The notes under the pieces: generated by a model | Told to the model about the DNA's origin: nothing | The model's database searches: none | What the model saw: the letters and a program-made list of their open reading frames with translations, nothing else | DNA from: Leptothermofonsia sichuanensis E412 | GTDB lineage: Bacteria > Cyanobacteriota > Cyanobacteriia > Leptolyngbyales > Leptolyngbyaceae | DNA: 64,000 bases | Direction: 5' to 3' | NCBI RefSeq assembly: GCF_019891175.1 | Contig: NZ_CP072600.1 | Span: 5,456,001-5,520,000, forward strand | Shown here: in pieces, positions 44,763-54,937 of the stretch | Layout: every line of letters starts with the position of its first letter | Position numbering within the stretch: position 1 is the stretch's first letter | Position numbers and translations under genes: made by a program

Positions 44763-45461
44763 ATGAAAGCCTGGATTAAGAAAACGATTATTAACCTTCT
44801 GGAAGTTCATACTGAGGAAAGAAAGCTACTGGAGTTTATTTCCTCCCTTCAGCTATCAATGGATCAAAAACTACTTGATATTGGTTGTGGCTACGGTAGA
44901 AAGCTGAAGTTAATCAGTGCTTTAGGCATCAATTCAGTTGGGGTAGAAGTCAACCCTACACTCGTTCAAAAATGTCAGGAAGCAGGTTTAAATTGCCTCA
45001 CCGTAGATGAGTTTAACAAAACAGGTGAACTATATGATGTCCTGCTGATGTCTCATATTATCGAGCACTTTTTACCAGATCAACTTTTAGAATTTATGGA
45101 TAGTTATCTGGATCGGCTTAAACCTGGAGGGCATTTGATTATAGCTACACCCCTGGGAACTCCCTATTTTTATGACGATTTTGACCATATTAAACCCTAC
45201 AACCCGGCAGGGATTAGCATGGTTTTTGGAGGTAATGAATCTCAGGTTCAATATTACGCCAGAAATCAAATTCATCTAGAAGATATCTGGTTTCGACGGG
45301 AACCATTCAAGCTCACCTACTTTGCTGGCTTGTATGTGAAAAAGCATCTTCGTTTCCCTATCCTTGCTAACTTGCTATTAGCATTACTCTTTCGTTTCAG
45401 CTTTGGTGTTATCGGTCAGACAAATGGCTGGATAGGAATTTACAGGAAAATGACTGCATGA
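44763..45461 (+). CDS. class I SAM-dependent methyltransferase
   Basis: A 232-residue protein with the Rossmann motif LLDIGCGYGRKLKLI, an acidic GVEVNP loop, VLLMSHIIEHFLPDQ (the His-rich motif IV) and LKPGGHLIIATP. It probably methylates a sugar or lipid carrier of the surface polysaccharide. Its stop overlaps the next start (ATGA). Confidence 0.87.
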   Translation: MKAWIKKTIINLLEVHTEERKLLEFISSLQLSMDQKLLDIGCGYGRKLKLISALGINSVGVEVNPTLVQKCQEAGLNCLTVDEFNKTGELYDVLLMSHIIEHFLPDQLLEFMDSYLDRLKPGGHLIIATPLGTPYFYDDFDHIKPYNPAGISMVFGGNESQVQYYARNQIHLEDIWFRREPFKLTYFAGLYVKKHLRFPILANLLLALLFRFSFGVIGQTNGWIGIYRKMTA

Positions 45462-46684
45462 AGCTCCTGAGGATTGCAACTGCCTATCAATCTTACTGGG
45501 AAGATTTTTATGCCCGCCGTCCAGGGCTGGCAGAACAGTCCTATGGCCATCAAAAAAACACCTTAGATTTTGATGGATTTGGATGGGCTGACTTCTGGGC
45601 AAATGCATTGAATCCGCTGGGCTATGACGTAATGGAAGTCACTGCAAATATTGCCCCATTACAGCGAGCCTGGGCGTTAGAAAATAACATAGATTGCTCA
45701 GGAAAAGACTGGCTCCTGAAAATAGCATTTGAGCAAGCCAAACGCTTTCAGCCAGTTGTACTATTCATCGATAATCACTCGGTGTTTCCCCCTGTTTGGC
45801 TAGAGGAATTGCGAGTTTTCTGTCCTTCCATTCGCCTGCTCATCAGTTGGTGTGGTGCTCCCTATCAAGATCCAGCTATTTTTAGAGCATACGATCTGGT
45901 TCTTTCCTGCATCCCGGAGTTTGTTGAACAATTCAGACAGATGGGGCATTGGAGCGAACATATTAATCATGCATTTGAGCCTCGTATCCTCGAACGTATA
46001 TCTTCTGTTCCAGAACCAGCCATTGATTTTTCATTTATTGGGCAAATTGTACGAGGTAGTCAGTATCACTTGCAACGAGAGAAAATCTTAGAAAGATTAG
46101 TCACAGAAATTCCCATCTCTATTTATTCTCCTAATGCTTCTATTTCCTGGAAACGGAGACTTAAAATAACCACAAAACAAGTGGCGCATCGCATTGTTGA
46201 AGGGCTGCACAAAGCAGGCGTTTCTAAATCCTGGCTGATTAAAATCCCTAAAGTAGAATATTTAATTGATCTACCCCGATCGCTCCTTTCTCCAGTCAAT
46301 CCTCAGCTCCAGCCATTTATGAAGCCTGCGGTTTTTGGGCTGGATATGTATCGCACTCTACAGAATTCAAAGGTGACATTTAATAGCCACATTGATGTTT
46401 CACCCAATTCGGCCTCTAATATGCGAATGTTTGAAGCAACTGGAGTTGGAACTTGCTTAATTACAGATTGGAAAAGAAACATCAACACATTATTTGAACC
46501 TGATCGCGAAGTAGTAACATACAAATCGGCAGAAGAATGTATTGAGAAAGTGAAATGGTTGTTAGAGCATCCTGCTCAACGGTTAGCAATTGCCCAGGCA
46601 GGTCAAGCCCGTACTTTAAAGTTTCACACATTTAAGCAACGAGCTGAACAGTTAAATTCTTTGATAGTCAACGCGCTGAAATAA
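45458..46684 (+). CDS. glycosyltransferase with CgeB-like C-terminal domain
   Basis: A 408-residue protein with a GT-B-like arrangement: N-terminal PVVLFIDNHSVFPPVWLEELR, a central FSFIGQIVRGSQYHLQREKIL and a C-terminal domain with SASNMRMFEATGVGTCLITDWK and a terminal helix WLLEHPAQRLAIAQAGQA, as in the Glyco_trans_1_2 (CgeB) group. Overlaps the methyltransferase by four bases; the next gene follows by five. The substrate is unknown. Confidence 0.78.
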   Translation: MKLLRIATAYQSYWEDFYARRPGLAEQSYGHQKNTLDFDGFGWADFWANALNPLGYDVMEVTANIAPLQRAWALENNIDCSGKDWLLKIAFEQAKRFQPVVLFIDNHSVFPPVWLEELRVFCPSIRLLISWCGAPYQDPAIFRAYDLVLSCIPEFVEQFRQMGHWSEHINHAFEPRILERISSVPEPAIDFSFIGQIVRGSQYHLQREKILERLVTEIPISIYSPNASISWKRRLKITTKQVAHRIVEGLHKAGVSKSWLIKIPKVEYLIDLPRSLLSPVNPQLQPFMKPAVFGLDMYRTLQNSKVTFNSHIDVSPNSASNMRMFEATGVGTCLITDWKRNINTLFEPDREVVTYKSAEECIEKVKWLLEHPAQRLAIAQAGQARTLKFHTFKQRAEQLNSLIVNALK

Positions 46685-46689
46685 ACACG

Positions 46690-47490
46690 ATGAATGCACT
46701 CAAACCTATCTTGAAAGATTTATTACCACCAGTTGTTTTGAAAGCGATCAAAAGCTTCGAGCGGTATGGCTATTTTGGTGATTATTCTTCCTGGGAAGAC
46801 GCTTATCGGGAAAGTACAGGCTATGATGCTGAAACAATTTTAGAAAAAGTTAAGAACTCACTCTTAGAGGTGAAGTCGGGGAAGGCGGTCTATGCACGGG
46901 ATGGTATGATTTTTGATCAGCTTTATTATCCCTTTCCTTTACTGGCTACTTTCCTAAAAATTGCTGTAGAAAATGACAATCAGCTAAACATTTTAGATTT
47001 TGGTGGGTCTTTAGGCACCTCTTATTTTCAGTGTAAAGACTTTCTCTCAAGCCTCAAATATTTAAAGTGGAATATTGTAGAACAAGCTAATTTTGTCACC
47101 TGTGGAAAGCAATGCTTTGAGGACCATACCCTCAAATTCTTCTATGATATTAGCACCTGCTTGAGATCGGAGAACCCAGATGTGATACTCCTATCAGGGG
47201 TGATTCAATACTTAGAGAACCCCTATACTTTTCTAGAAGAATTAATACGCTACAATTTTACACATATTATTATTGACAGGACGCCATTCATAAAAACAGG
47301 GAAAGATCGACTTACGATCCAAAAAGTGCCACCGGAAATTTATCCTGCAAGTTACCCTTCCTGGTTTTTTGATTTAGAGAAATTTTTTAGTTTTTTTTCG
47401 GTGAAATATGATTTGATGTTTGAATTTGACGCACTTGACCGAGCAAACATTCCCTCCCAATACAAAGGTTTCTACTTTAGAAAGAAGTGA
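46690..47490 (+). CDS. methyltransferase-like protein, TIGR04325 type
   Basis: A 266-residue protein. It has ILDFGGSLGTSYFQ (the SAM-binding loop in the form seen in this family), WNIVEQANFVTCGKQ, VILLSGVIQYLENPYTFL and IIIDRTPF, an order I associate with the TIGR04325 putative methyltransferases of polysaccharide clusters. The A/T content is higher than in the housekeeping genes, as often in surface-polysaccharide islands. Its stop overlaps the next start (GTGA). Confidence 0.78.
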   Translation: MNALKPILKDLLPPVVLKAIKSFERYGYFGDYSSWEDAYRESTGYDAETILEKVKNSLLEVKSGKAVYARDGMIFDQLYYPFPLLATFLKIAVENDNQLNILDFGGSLGTSYFQCKDFLSSLKYLKWNIVEQANFVTCGKQCFEDHTLKFFYDISTCLRSENPDVILLSGVIQYLENPYTFLEELIRYNFTHIIIDRTPFIKTGKDRLTIQKVPPEIYPASYPSWFFDLEKFFSFFSVKYDLMFEFDALDRANIPSQYKGFYFRKK

Positions 47491-48443
47491 CGACCAGCTT
47501 CTCTGCAACCGAACATTTCTGCACCTTGTTTGATAGCAATTACCTGCCTCAAGGGCTGGCACTCTATCAATCTCTGATTACGCACGCCTACGATTTTCAC
47601 CTGTGGGTAGTATGTATGGATGAGTTGGTAGAACAACAATTACAGCAACTCTCTCTGCCCTGGGTCACAATCCTTCCGTTAAGTCAGGTAGAAACAGGAG
47701 AATTGTTGGCAATCAAGCCCCAGCGTACACGCGGAGAATATTGCTGGACCCTGACTCCCTTTACCTTTCAAGCCGTGTTCGATCGCGCCCCCACGGTCGA
47801 ACGGGTCACCTATCTGGACGCTGATTTGTACTTTTTTGAGAATCCCAGCATCTTGCTTGAAGAACTGGCTGAGGATCGACATGTGTTATTCACCGAACAT
47901 GCCTATGCACCGGAATATGATCAGTCTCAGATTAGTGGACGTTTCTGTGTGCAATTCCTTACCTTCCGGCGAACGGAGAAAGCAGCCAGAATCATGAAAT
48001 GGTGGCAGGATCGATGTCTGGAATGGTGTTTTAATCGCGTGGAAGATGGTAAATTTGGTGACCAGAAATATCTAGATGTCTGGCCAGAACTCTTTGGTCA
48101 GGATGTTCAAATTGTTCAGCAAGTAGAGAAAACCCTGGCTCCCTGGAATGTGCGTTTTTTTGAACAAAAATTAGAAGGAAATTTAACTCCTGTTTTCTAC
48201 CATTTTCATGGATTAAAAATCGTCAGTCCCCATCAGATCCAGCTTTACTCTCGCTACAAAATTGGTAAACAGGGACTACAGCTTTACGAAATTTATCTCC
48301 AGGCAATCCACACCAGCCTGCAACAAATTCAATCCATTCAAGCTCCCGTTCCCTACTTCCCCCTGTCCAGGGAAGTCAGGGAAGTACTGCGGCGGTGGAA
48401 GCGATCGCTGACTCAAGAAACAAAATTTTGCAGAATTGGCTAA
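47487..48443 (+). CDS. GT8-like glycosyltransferase
   Basis: A 318-residue protein starting at GTG within the upstream stop (GTGA overlap). It has FCTLFDSNYLPQGLALYQSL at the N-terminus, the metal site VTYLDADLYFFENP (DxD) and FYHFHGLKIVSP near the C-terminus, all features of GT8-type nucleotide-sugar transferases. The sugar is unknown. Confidence 0.8.
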   Translation: MTTSFSATEHFCTLFDSNYLPQGLALYQSLITHAYDFHLWVVCMDELVEQQLQQLSLPWVTILPLSQVETGELLAIKPQRTRGEYCWTLTPFTFQAVFDRAPTVERVTYLDADLYFFENPSILLEELAEDRHVLFTEHAYAPEYDQSQISGRFCVQFLTFRRTEKAARIMKWWQDRCLEWCFNRVEDGKFGDQKYLDVWPELFGQDVQIVQQVEKTLAPWNVRFFEQKLEGNLTPVFYHFHGLKIVSPHQIQLYSRYKIGKQGLQLYEIYLQAIHTSLQQIQSIQAPVPYFPLSREVREVLRRWKRSLTQETKFCRIG

Positions 48444-48560
48444 TTGATCTAGCAGTTGCCATTCAGGTCAGAACAAATTAGAAAGCTCAACCCCTGAACC
48501 GTCATCCTTCTTTCCCTATCCCCCGTTCCTTGTCCCCTGATATAAATTCCACGATTGCCC

Positions 48561-49448
48561 ATGAGTGCCCTACCTGACCAGACGATCACCCTGATTATTC
48601 CAGTTCACAATCGAAAACCGCTGACACTGGCATGTCTGGAACACCTCAGGCGGAATGGCAATCTCGAACAATTTCAGGTGCTCGTTGTAGATGATGGGTC
48701 TACCGATGGCACAGGAGCAGCCATTTGTTCAGAGTATCCAGAGGTTGAAGTTTTGAAAGGGGATGGCAACCTGTGGTGGACAGGGGCGATCGCCCAGGGC
48801 ATGAAATACGCCTGTGAGCAGGGAGCCGAATACCTGATCTGGCTGAATGACGACTGCCAGCCTGCCCCTGAAACCATTCCTGCTCTGGTGCAGTTTTGTC
48901 GGGAGCATCCGGGGGCGATCGCAGGTGCCCAGGGGGTTGAGCGCGATCAGCCAGAGCAGGTTGCCTTTGGAGGCAAAGTCAAGACCTGGAAAGGGTTCCG
49001 GTTTTTGCAGGTTCCCCCAGGGCAGGTGCAGGAATGTGACTTGTTGAGTGGCAATCTGGTGTGTCTGCCCTGCGCGGTGGTGGAGGCGATCGGCTATCCT
49101 GATCCCCACATCACTCCCCACTATGGGGGAGATTCCCTGTTTCTGATCCGAGCAAAGAAAGCAGGATTTCGTCTTTTTGTGGACGCCAGATATCCGGTGC
49201 TGAACTCCCCCGGTGAACCCAAACTGTACCCCACCCGCTGGTTAACGGCAGAAGGAGAACCCCTCAGAATTTTGAAAATGGTCTTCGTGCCCCAATCGGG
49301 GTTGAGCTGGCGGGTATGGTGGCAGTTGAATTGGGAAGCCTATTCAGTGTGGGGCATTTTCATGTTTGTGAAGAAGTTTAGTTCCATTCTCCTGATTACG
49401 CTGCTGAGATACCTGCCCCTTGACCTGCGGAAAAAGATGTTGACTTAA
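48561..49448 (+). CDS. glycosyltransferase family 2 (rhamnosyltransferase-like)
   Basis: A 295-residue GT-A protein from the ATG at 48561 (a TTG at 48555 would add two residues). It has IIPVHNRKPLTLACL, VVDDGSTDGTG, KGDGNLWWTGAIAQGM, LIWLNDDCQP and HYGGDSLFLIRAKKAGF, the pattern of rhamnosyltransferase-like GT2 enzymes. A C-terminal Trp/Phe-rich hydrophobic stretch may touch the membrane. Confidence 0.86.
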   Translation: MSALPDQTITLIIPVHNRKPLTLACLEHLRRNGNLEQFQVLVVDDGSTDGTGAAICSEYPEVEVLKGDGNLWWTGAIAQGMKYACEQGAEYLIWLNDDCQPAPETIPALVQFCREHPGAIAGAQGVERDQPEQVAFGGKVKTWKGFRFLQVPPGQVQECDLLSGNLVCLPCAVVEAIGYPDPHITPHYGGDSLFLIRAKKAGFRLFVDARYPVLNSPGEPKLYPTRWLTAEGEPLRILKMVFVPQSGLSWRVWWQLNWEAYSVWGIFMFVKKFSSILLITLLRYLPLDLRKKMLT

Positions 49449-49461
49449 GCCCGGCAGAATT

Positions 49462-50388
49462 ATGGAAACCGTTAATCCTACCGTCAGTGTTGTCATCACC
49501 TGCTATTCAGAGGGTGAGTTGTTGTTTGAGGCAGTGTCGAGTGTCCAGAAGCAAACGGTACAGCCCTTAGAAATTATCCTTGTGAATGATGCTTCCACCG
49601 ATCCAAAAACGATTGAAGTGTGTCGTCATTTGGAAGCGGATTCCCAGATCCGGCTTGTCTGGCGCAAGCAAAATGGGGGACCCTCCGTTGCCAGAGATGA
49701 CGGCTTTCGGGCTGCCAGCGGCGACATTTTTATTCCCCTGGACGCCGATGATGTATTGCCAGTCAACGCGATTGAACTGATCAGCCAGGCATTTCAGACC
49801 CATCCCGATGCCGGGTTTGTCTATGGCAAGTACTGCCGCCAGAGTGCCCCGGAAGACCACACAATCGTGGAACCCGGTGATATTTCCCTCAAACGAATGC
49901 TGAGTTCCCGTCGCCTTTCTCCCAGTTCCCAGTGGAGCCTGATTGGAACTACCCCCCTGCGGCGATCGCTGTGGGAAGCCATCGGGGGGTACGATCCCGC
50001 CTTTGGTCGGGAAGACTTACATGACGTGGAGTTCTGGATCCGTGCCATCTCCGCCCCCGGTTTTCGTTATTACTACATTCCAGAGGTTATCTATATCTGG
50101 CGCAAATATTTAGGCAGTAACAGTCGCCAGGTGACGCCCCTCTCCTGGTACCGGATTGCCAAAAAATACTTCGATATTTACCGCCAAAATGGACTGGAAT
50201 ACCGTGCCTATGAGCTATTACTGCTGGGTAGTAAATGGTTGAATCACCCAGACGAGACACGGAAGTATAGGAAAGAACTTCTGCACTGTATTGGAAAAAG
50301 ACAATTTCGCCTTCCAACTCTGATGGTGCTGCTGATTCCAGCCTTCCTTCTGCGCTTCCTGGGCAGGTATGCTGCCAGGAGACGTTAA
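49462..50388 (+). CDS. glycosyltransferase family 2
   Basis: A 308-residue protein with VSVVITCYSEGELLFEAVSS, ILVNDASTDPKT, the metal motif IFIPLDADDVLPVNA and GREDLHDVEFWIRAI. A final hydrophobic helix (LMVLLIPAFLLRFLG) precedes an Arg-rich end. It is the last gene of the second polysaccharide cluster, 13 bases after the previous one. Confidence 0.86.
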   Translation: METVNPTVSVVITCYSEGELLFEAVSSVQKQTVQPLEIILVNDASTDPKTIEVCRHLEADSQIRLVWRKQNGGPSVARDDGFRAASGDIFIPLDADDVLPVNAIELISQAFQTHPDAGFVYGKYCRQSAPEDHTIVEPGDISLKRMLSSRRLSPSSQWSLIGTTPLRRSLWEAIGGYDPAFGREDLHDVEFWIRAISAPGFRYYYIPEVIYIWRKYLGSNSRQVTPLSWYRIAKKYFDIYRQNGLEYRAYELLLLGSKWLNHPDETRKYRKELLHCIGKRQFRLPTLMVLLIPAFLLRFLGRYAARRR

Positions 50389-50508
50389 TGGTAGACATAT
50401 CCGGGGAAGAGAGTAACCGTGAAGCTAAAAGGATTACTGGGGGGTGGAAAAATTCATTTCTACGGTGGGTAAGCCCTGAACAATTTCTCCCATGGGTTTA
50501 CCTGCTAA

Positions 50509-50748
50509 ATTTGCAAGCTGCCGCAGTGCTCTACATGGTTGCGCCTATTGGGGCGAGGACGGACTCAGGAAGAAGCGATCAGAGAATTGCTGCTACTACC
50601 AGAAAGTGATCCTAAACGTAGTAGTGCCTTGAGTCTACTGGTATCGTGGCGGATTAGTATAGAGGTGATGGATCAGGTTGATAGTGAAGAGAGGCGAATT
50701 CTAATGGCACTATCTCAGGCATATCAAGGGTGGGAACAACAAACCTGA
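50509..50748 (+). pseudogene. remnant of an Rpn-like (PD-(D/E)XK nuclease family) gene, C-terminal part
   Basis: The frame reads STWLRLLGRGRTQEEAIREL, a DPKRSSALSLLVSW segment and an acidic EERRILMALSQAYQGWEQQT end. This resembles the C-terminal tail of Rpn-type recombination-promoting nuclease proteins that are common in cyanobacteria, but the nuclease domain is absent and a stop lies at 50506. Family assignment is from memory and uncertain. Confidence 0.4.
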
Positions 50749-50757
50749 CGAGAGCGC

Positions 50758-50998
50758 CACTCACTGTCTCAGGATTGTCTAAAATTTCCGGTTCCCGTTC
50801 AGGACGGTAGATATATAAGTAGATATATAAACGGTGCGATTTTTGCGGTCAATTAACCAGCCCAGTAATGCCCCATTGGCAATGTACTCCTCCAGTTTGC
50901 TTTGCAACCCGGTCAGAGTATCGCTGGCAGAACGCAACTCAATTACAAAAATTGACCGTCAGGGGAGTGGTTTCTGTTTGAATCACCAGCGTCGTCAT
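50758..50998 (-). pseudogene. Uma2-family endonuclease remnant
   Basis: From the ATG at 50998 the frame reads MTTLVIQTETTPLTV, then is joined out of frame to a middle-to-late Uma2 segment: FVIELRSASDTLTGLQSKLEEY, IANGALLGWLIDRKNRTVYI (in frame 2). A 12-base duplication (ATATCTACTTAT type, about 50806-50830) then shifts the frame again before the expected YRPEREPEIL end. So the gene has an internal deletion and a frameshift. Uma2 proteins are PD-(D/E)XK-like and abundant in cyanobacteria. The rest of 50389-51236 shows no gene. Confidence 0.75.
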
Positions 50999-51236
50999 GG
51001 GGGAACTCCTTGCTAAACGGCTGCCTGAGTCAGGTTGGTGCGCATGTGGCTTCATAGATACCAGCAGGGGGGCGCACCGCAGGATCATCATTGTATAGCG
51101 TCGTATAGCGTCGCCATCCAGGGCAGGACACGTTAGAACGCTTAAAACCTGATTCCGTCATGCTTTCTCCCCTATTTCCTGTTCCCTATTCCCTGCTATA
51201 ACCAGGGCGCACCGGGAAAGCGCCTTCACAGGAACC

Positions 51237-52229
51237 TTAACAGGCGTCAAAAAGTCGAAGACTGGTTTCAATCTGGCTGGCTTTTTGAGTATTACCCTGC
51301 TTGCGATACAGGTTCCTGGACATCTGCAATGCCACAATGGCGTTCTCTCTAGAGTGTTGCTGATCCAACGCAATGCCCAAATTCAAGTATGCTTCGGCGT
51401 AGTCCAGGTTAATCTGGATCGCCCGATTGTACGCCGCGATCGCCGCTTCTAACTTATTCTGCTTGTGTAGAGCCACTCCAAGGCTGAAGTAAGCTCTGGC
51501 TTCATTGGGGTTGAGTTGAATGGCTTTGCGATAAAGGGCGATCGCCTCGTCCAATTCGCCCTGCTGTGCCAGGATTGCTCCCAGTTCAATGTAGGCATCC
51601 ACATGATCAGGATTGAGTTGAAGCACCCGATTAAACAGCGCCATTGCCTCTGTCAACTGCCCCTGCCGGATCAGCACTGTCCCCAGATTTTTGCAGGGAA
51701 CTGGGTTCTGAGGGTCTAGACGAATAGCTTTCTGATAAAGGACAATCGCTCCATTCAGGTTACCCTGGCACTCCAATACAGATCCCAGGGCAAGACAGGC
51801 ATCTAAATCCTGGGGATCTAACTGAACGGCTCTCTGGAGGGCCGTGGCTGCCTCCCTCAACTGACCTCGCTGGGCAAACACAGTCCCCAACTGTCGCGCA
51901 ACGATGGCATGTTCTGGATACAGTTGGGCAGCCCGTTGAAGCACCGCTACCGCATCTGTTAATTGCTGCCGCTGGTATAACACTTCACCCAGTCGCAGGT
52001 AAACTTCAACATTATGAAGGACAACCGCTTCACTGGCAATGTAGGCGATCGCTTCCGTGGAAAGGGCGATTTCCCGACCAGCTTGATTGGACAGCACAGC
52101 ATCCAAGCCGTCAAAAAGCCCGGCTTTTGTCCCATTGTCTGCCACTCCGGGCGTGGAATCGTCCATCGCCGCAAAACTGGCAATTCGAGCAAATAAGCCC
52201 GCAGGCTTAAACTCGGAAAACCGTACCAT
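51237..52229 (-). CDS. tetratricopeptide-repeat protein
   Basis: A 330-residue protein from the ATG at 52229 (a TTG at 52259 is possible). After a head of about 70 residues, seven to eight 34-residue TPR units run from about residue 72 to the end, with the usual A-x-x-x-L/Y-x-P pattern (AIALYRKAIQLNPNEARAY, AIAAYNRAIQINLDYAEAY). No catalytic domain or signal peptide is seen. It is a protein-interaction scaffold whose partner cannot be told from this window. Confidence 0.82.
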   Translation of the reverse strand: MVRFSEFKPAGLFARIASFAAMDDSTPGVADNGTKAGLFDGLDAVLSNQAGREIALSTEAIAYIASEAVVLHNVEVYLRLGEVLYQRQQLTDAVAVLQRAAQLYPEHAIVARQLGTVFAQRGQLREAATALQRAVQLDPQDLDACLALGSVLECQGNLNGAIVLYQKAIRLDPQNPVPCKNLGTVLIRQGQLTEAMALFNRVLQLNPDHVDAYIELGAILAQQGELDEAIALYRKAIQLNPNEARAYFSLGVALHKQNKLEAAIAAYNRAIQINLDYAEAYLNLGIALDQQHSRENAIVALQMSRNLYRKQGNTQKASQIETSLRLFDAC

Positions 52230-52407
52230 GCCTGCCACAACTCTGAGCCACCCTGTCAACCAATAGTTTACGCCACGGATTGAGTTAGAAGGCAGAATTG
52301 CTTAACTTCTAGCGGTTACCGCGGCCATTTCAGAACTCCTGATTGAGCGAAACTTAATACCTAGGTTTCCCAAATCAGGGGTGAAAAAGCCGCAGTTGTC
52401 AAGAAAC

Positions 52408-53616
52408 TTATACGACTGAAGCAACTTGCTTGATAGCAAAGATTTTTTCGACCACGTCCTCCACAATTTTGTCTGGAGTAGAAGCACCGGATGTAATGCC
52501 GATTACAACTGGACCTTCTGGTAACCAGTGCTCTGTCACTTCCAGGTCACGATTCAGAGGCTTGTGCTCAATCCGGTTGCCAGGACCAATTCGACTGTCG
52601 CTGTCGATATGGTAAGAGGGAATACCTCGTTCGATCGCAATTTCTTGCAGATGGGTAGTGTTGGAAGAATTGTACCCCCCAATTACAATCATCAGGTCCA
52701 ACCTTTCATCTACCAGCTTAAACATGGCATCCTGCCGTTCCTGGGTAGCATCACAGATGGTGTTAAAGCTCAGAAAATGCTGGTTGAGCTGATCAGGTCC
52801 ATACTTCTGCATCATGGTGCGCTCAAACAGCTTGCCAATCTGTTCAGTTTCTCCCTTCAGCATAGTAGTCTGGTTGGCAATTCCAATCCGCTCCAGATCC
52901 CGATCAGGGTCAAACCCGGCAGAGCAGGCACGGCTGAACTTTGCCATAAACTCATCCCGATCGCCGCCCTTCAAAATGTAATTGGCAACGTACTCAGCCT
53001 CCTGCATGTTCAGGACAATCAAATAGGTACCCGCAAAGGAACTGGTTGCGATCGTCTCTTCATGCTTATATTTACCGTGAATGATGGACGTGTAGGCAAC
53101 TTTCTTGTGCTTCTCAACAGTGTTCCAGACCTTTGCCACCCAGGGGCAGGTGGTATCGACAATCGTACAACCCCGATCATTGAGAACCTGCATCTCCTGA
53201 ACACTGGCTCCAAACGCAGGCAAGATCACCACATCCCCTGCCTCTACCCCAGAGAAGTCTTTATTGCCTGCAATGACCGGGATAAAATTGACGTTCATTT
53301 CCCGCAGACGTTGGTTAACAGAAGGATTGTGGATAATTTCATTGGTGATCCAGATGCGCTCTGTAGGGAAATGCTGTCGGGTTTCGTATGCCATTGCTAC
53401 AGCCCGTTCCACCCCCCAACAAAAGCCAAATGCCTCTGCCAGTCGAATGGTGACCTCTCCCCGTTGCAGACAAAAGTTGCTCTCCCGAATCTGCTGAATC
53501 AGACGGCTCTCATACTCTGACTGCATTTGATCGGCCACTTCGGCCTCGTGCCCAAAGCCCTTGCGGTGGTAGTTTTCAGAACTGTTTAGCGATCGCTTAA
53601 AAGCCTTCGTATCCAT
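52408..53616 (-). CDS. ispH: 4-hydroxy-3-methylbut-2-enyl diphosphate reductase
   Basis: The last enzyme of the MEP isoprenoid pathway, a 4Fe-4S protein giving IPP and DMAPP. The 402-residue length is the plant/cyanobacterial form. The three cluster cysteines lie in [26 protein letters not shown] and [22 protein letters not shown] and [16 protein letters not shown] complete the family pattern. Confidence 0.95.
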   Translation of the reverse strand: MDTKAFKRSLNSSENYHRKGFGHEAEVADQMQSEYESRLIQQIRESNFCLQRGEVTIRLAEAFGFCWGVERAVAMAYETRQHFPTERIWITNEIIHNPSVNQRLREMNVNFIPVIAGNKDFSGVEAGDVVILPAFGASVQEMQVLNDRGCTIVDTTCPWVAKVWNTVEKHKKVAYTSIIHGKYKHEETIATSSFAGTYLIVLNMQEAEYVANYILKGGDRDEFMAKFSRACSAGFDPDRDLERIGIANQTTMLKGETEQIGKLFERTMMQKYGPDQLNQHFLSFNTICDATQERQDAMFKLVDERLDLMIVIGGYNSSNTTHLQEIAIERGIPSYHIDSDSRIGPGNRIEHKPLNRDLEVTEHWLPEGPVVIGITSGASTPDKIVEDVVEKIFAIKQVASVV

Positions 53617-54076
53617 TCAACCCTTACCCCTCAGACGCTACAATCACACCTTAGTTTTCATCACACTCCACTTTAAAGCCTAACTGAAAACCTCCTCGAT
53701 ATTTCCTTCCCGATGTCTTTGCCAACAACCAAAAACCATCCCCCCTTCCTCCCTCACCCCACCCTTCCGAAATGCCAGAGGCGAATACGCCTCATTAATT
53801 AACAGAATACTCCTCGTTAACAACTGACAACCCCTTCACTCCTCCCTCCTCAACCCCTCCCTTCTCATTCCTCACCTGGAAGCCGCCATAGCCCCCATAG
53901 AAATTGATAACTTTGAGGGTAGACATTTTGTTAGTTCTATGCTCCTTCTACGGTCAGATTCAGTTATAATGTGCAACGAGTGATATTCCGATGGGGACTT
54001 TCGCAAGCAGTTTTATCTACACTGGTTCGATCCTCGTATTGGATTATGTGCCCTAAAGATTTGGTTGGAGAGAAGC
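53617..54076. other. spacer with C/T-rich tracts and the RRM-gene leader
   Basis: Positions 53730-53880 are C/T-rich short-unit tracts. No gene is seen. The final 100 bases are probably the untranslated leader of the RRM gene; long leaders are known for cold-responsive cyanobacterial Rbp genes, but no specific element is recognised here. Confidence 0.5.
53942..53970 (+). promoter_or_regulatory. candidate promoter of the RRM gene
   Basis: TATAAT at 53965-53970 matches the -10 consensus exactly; CTCCTT at 53942-53947, 17 bases upstream, is a poor -35. The transcript would carry a leader of about 100 bases before the GTG at 54077. Confidence 0.4.
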
Positions 54077-54364
54077 GTGACTATTTACATTGGTAACCTG
54101 TCCTTTCAGGCTACTGAGGATGATTTGCGGGAAGTTTTCTCGGATTATGGCGAGGTTGCCCGGATCAGCCTTCCTACAGACCGTGAAACTGGCAGAAAAC
54201 GTGGGTTTGCATTTGTTGAAATGAAGGATGAGGCAAGCGAAGATGCGGCGATTGCTGAACTGGATGGGGCAGAATGGCTGGGACGGGAACTAAAGGTCAA
54301 TAAAGCCAAACCCCGCGAAAATCGTAGTGGTGATGGTAAAAGCTATACCAGCAGCTCTTTTTAG
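54077..54364 (+). CDS. RRM RNA-binding protein (cyanobacterial Rbp type)
   Basis: A 95-residue protein with one RNA-recognition motif: RNP2 IYIGNLSF at residues 3-10 and RNP1 RKRGFAFVEM near 40-50, then a short tail rich in Lys/Arg/Ser/Gly. I chose the GTG at 54077, since GGAGAG lies four to five bases upstream and the family starts directly with the RNP2 strand; a TTG at 54065 would add four residues. Such Rbp proteins bind RNA and are often cold-induced. Confidence 0.92.
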   Translation: MTIYIGNLSFQATEDDLREVFSDYGEVARISLPTDRETGRKRGFAFVEMKDEASEDAAIAELDGAEWLGRELKVNKAKPRENRSGDGKSYTSSSF

Positions 54365-54433
54365 AGATCTACCCCATCCCTCTTCTGTCGCTTCTGCTGG
54401 AAAAAATTCTAATCAACACTCGTTCCAGGCGTA

Positions 54434-54550
54434 TGTGATTAGCGTGTGCTCATGACCTCGCTAACTCAGGCTTCAGCCTGGTAATAGCGCATGGAAGCTC
54501 AACCTTCCAGAGTATCTGACAGGTGAACAGATAGACAAAACAGTTGGCAA
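54434..54550. repeat. dispersed repeat R3, copy 1
   Basis: About 117 bases starting TGTGATTAGCGTGTGCTCAT and ending CAGTTGGCAA, with two small hairpins (GGCTTCAGCC and GGAAGCTCAACCTTCC). A second copy is at 55445-55551. The hairpin stems are kept though their sequences differ. Confidence 0.8.
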
Positions 54551-54937
54551 GTGGAAGCCGGAGCTTCCTCCCTGGCATTGCCTTTCTGATTCGCCCGCTG
54601 GACTCTAGCGAGAGCCTGGCAACGAGTGTAAGTGGCACTAATCCCATACGAAGCCTGGAATGGATTTCAGCGGTTCTGCTTCAGACACAGTTCAAAAGGG
54701 GCAGATCCTCTTAGATTCTCTTAACATCCATTGCCAGTCAACACCGTGGAAACGATATAGTCTCATGATTTACGGTTTCGAGAGTAATTCCAGAGGATGA
54801 TAGCCGTTGGTGGTTAGTGGTTATTGGCGGCCGCCATAGCAGCCACTACAGAGTAAGTCATTGGTTTTGCAACATCGACCCGTTGAAAGGGTTGGGTTTT
54901 GTTGCCGCTCTACTCAACCTGCGTTGCAGAACTTTTT

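Noticed and set aside
52528..53520. A 330-codon plus-strand frame opposite ispH
   Set aside because: It is a mirror of the strongly conserved ispH gene, whose motifs are unambiguous, and has no motifs of its own.
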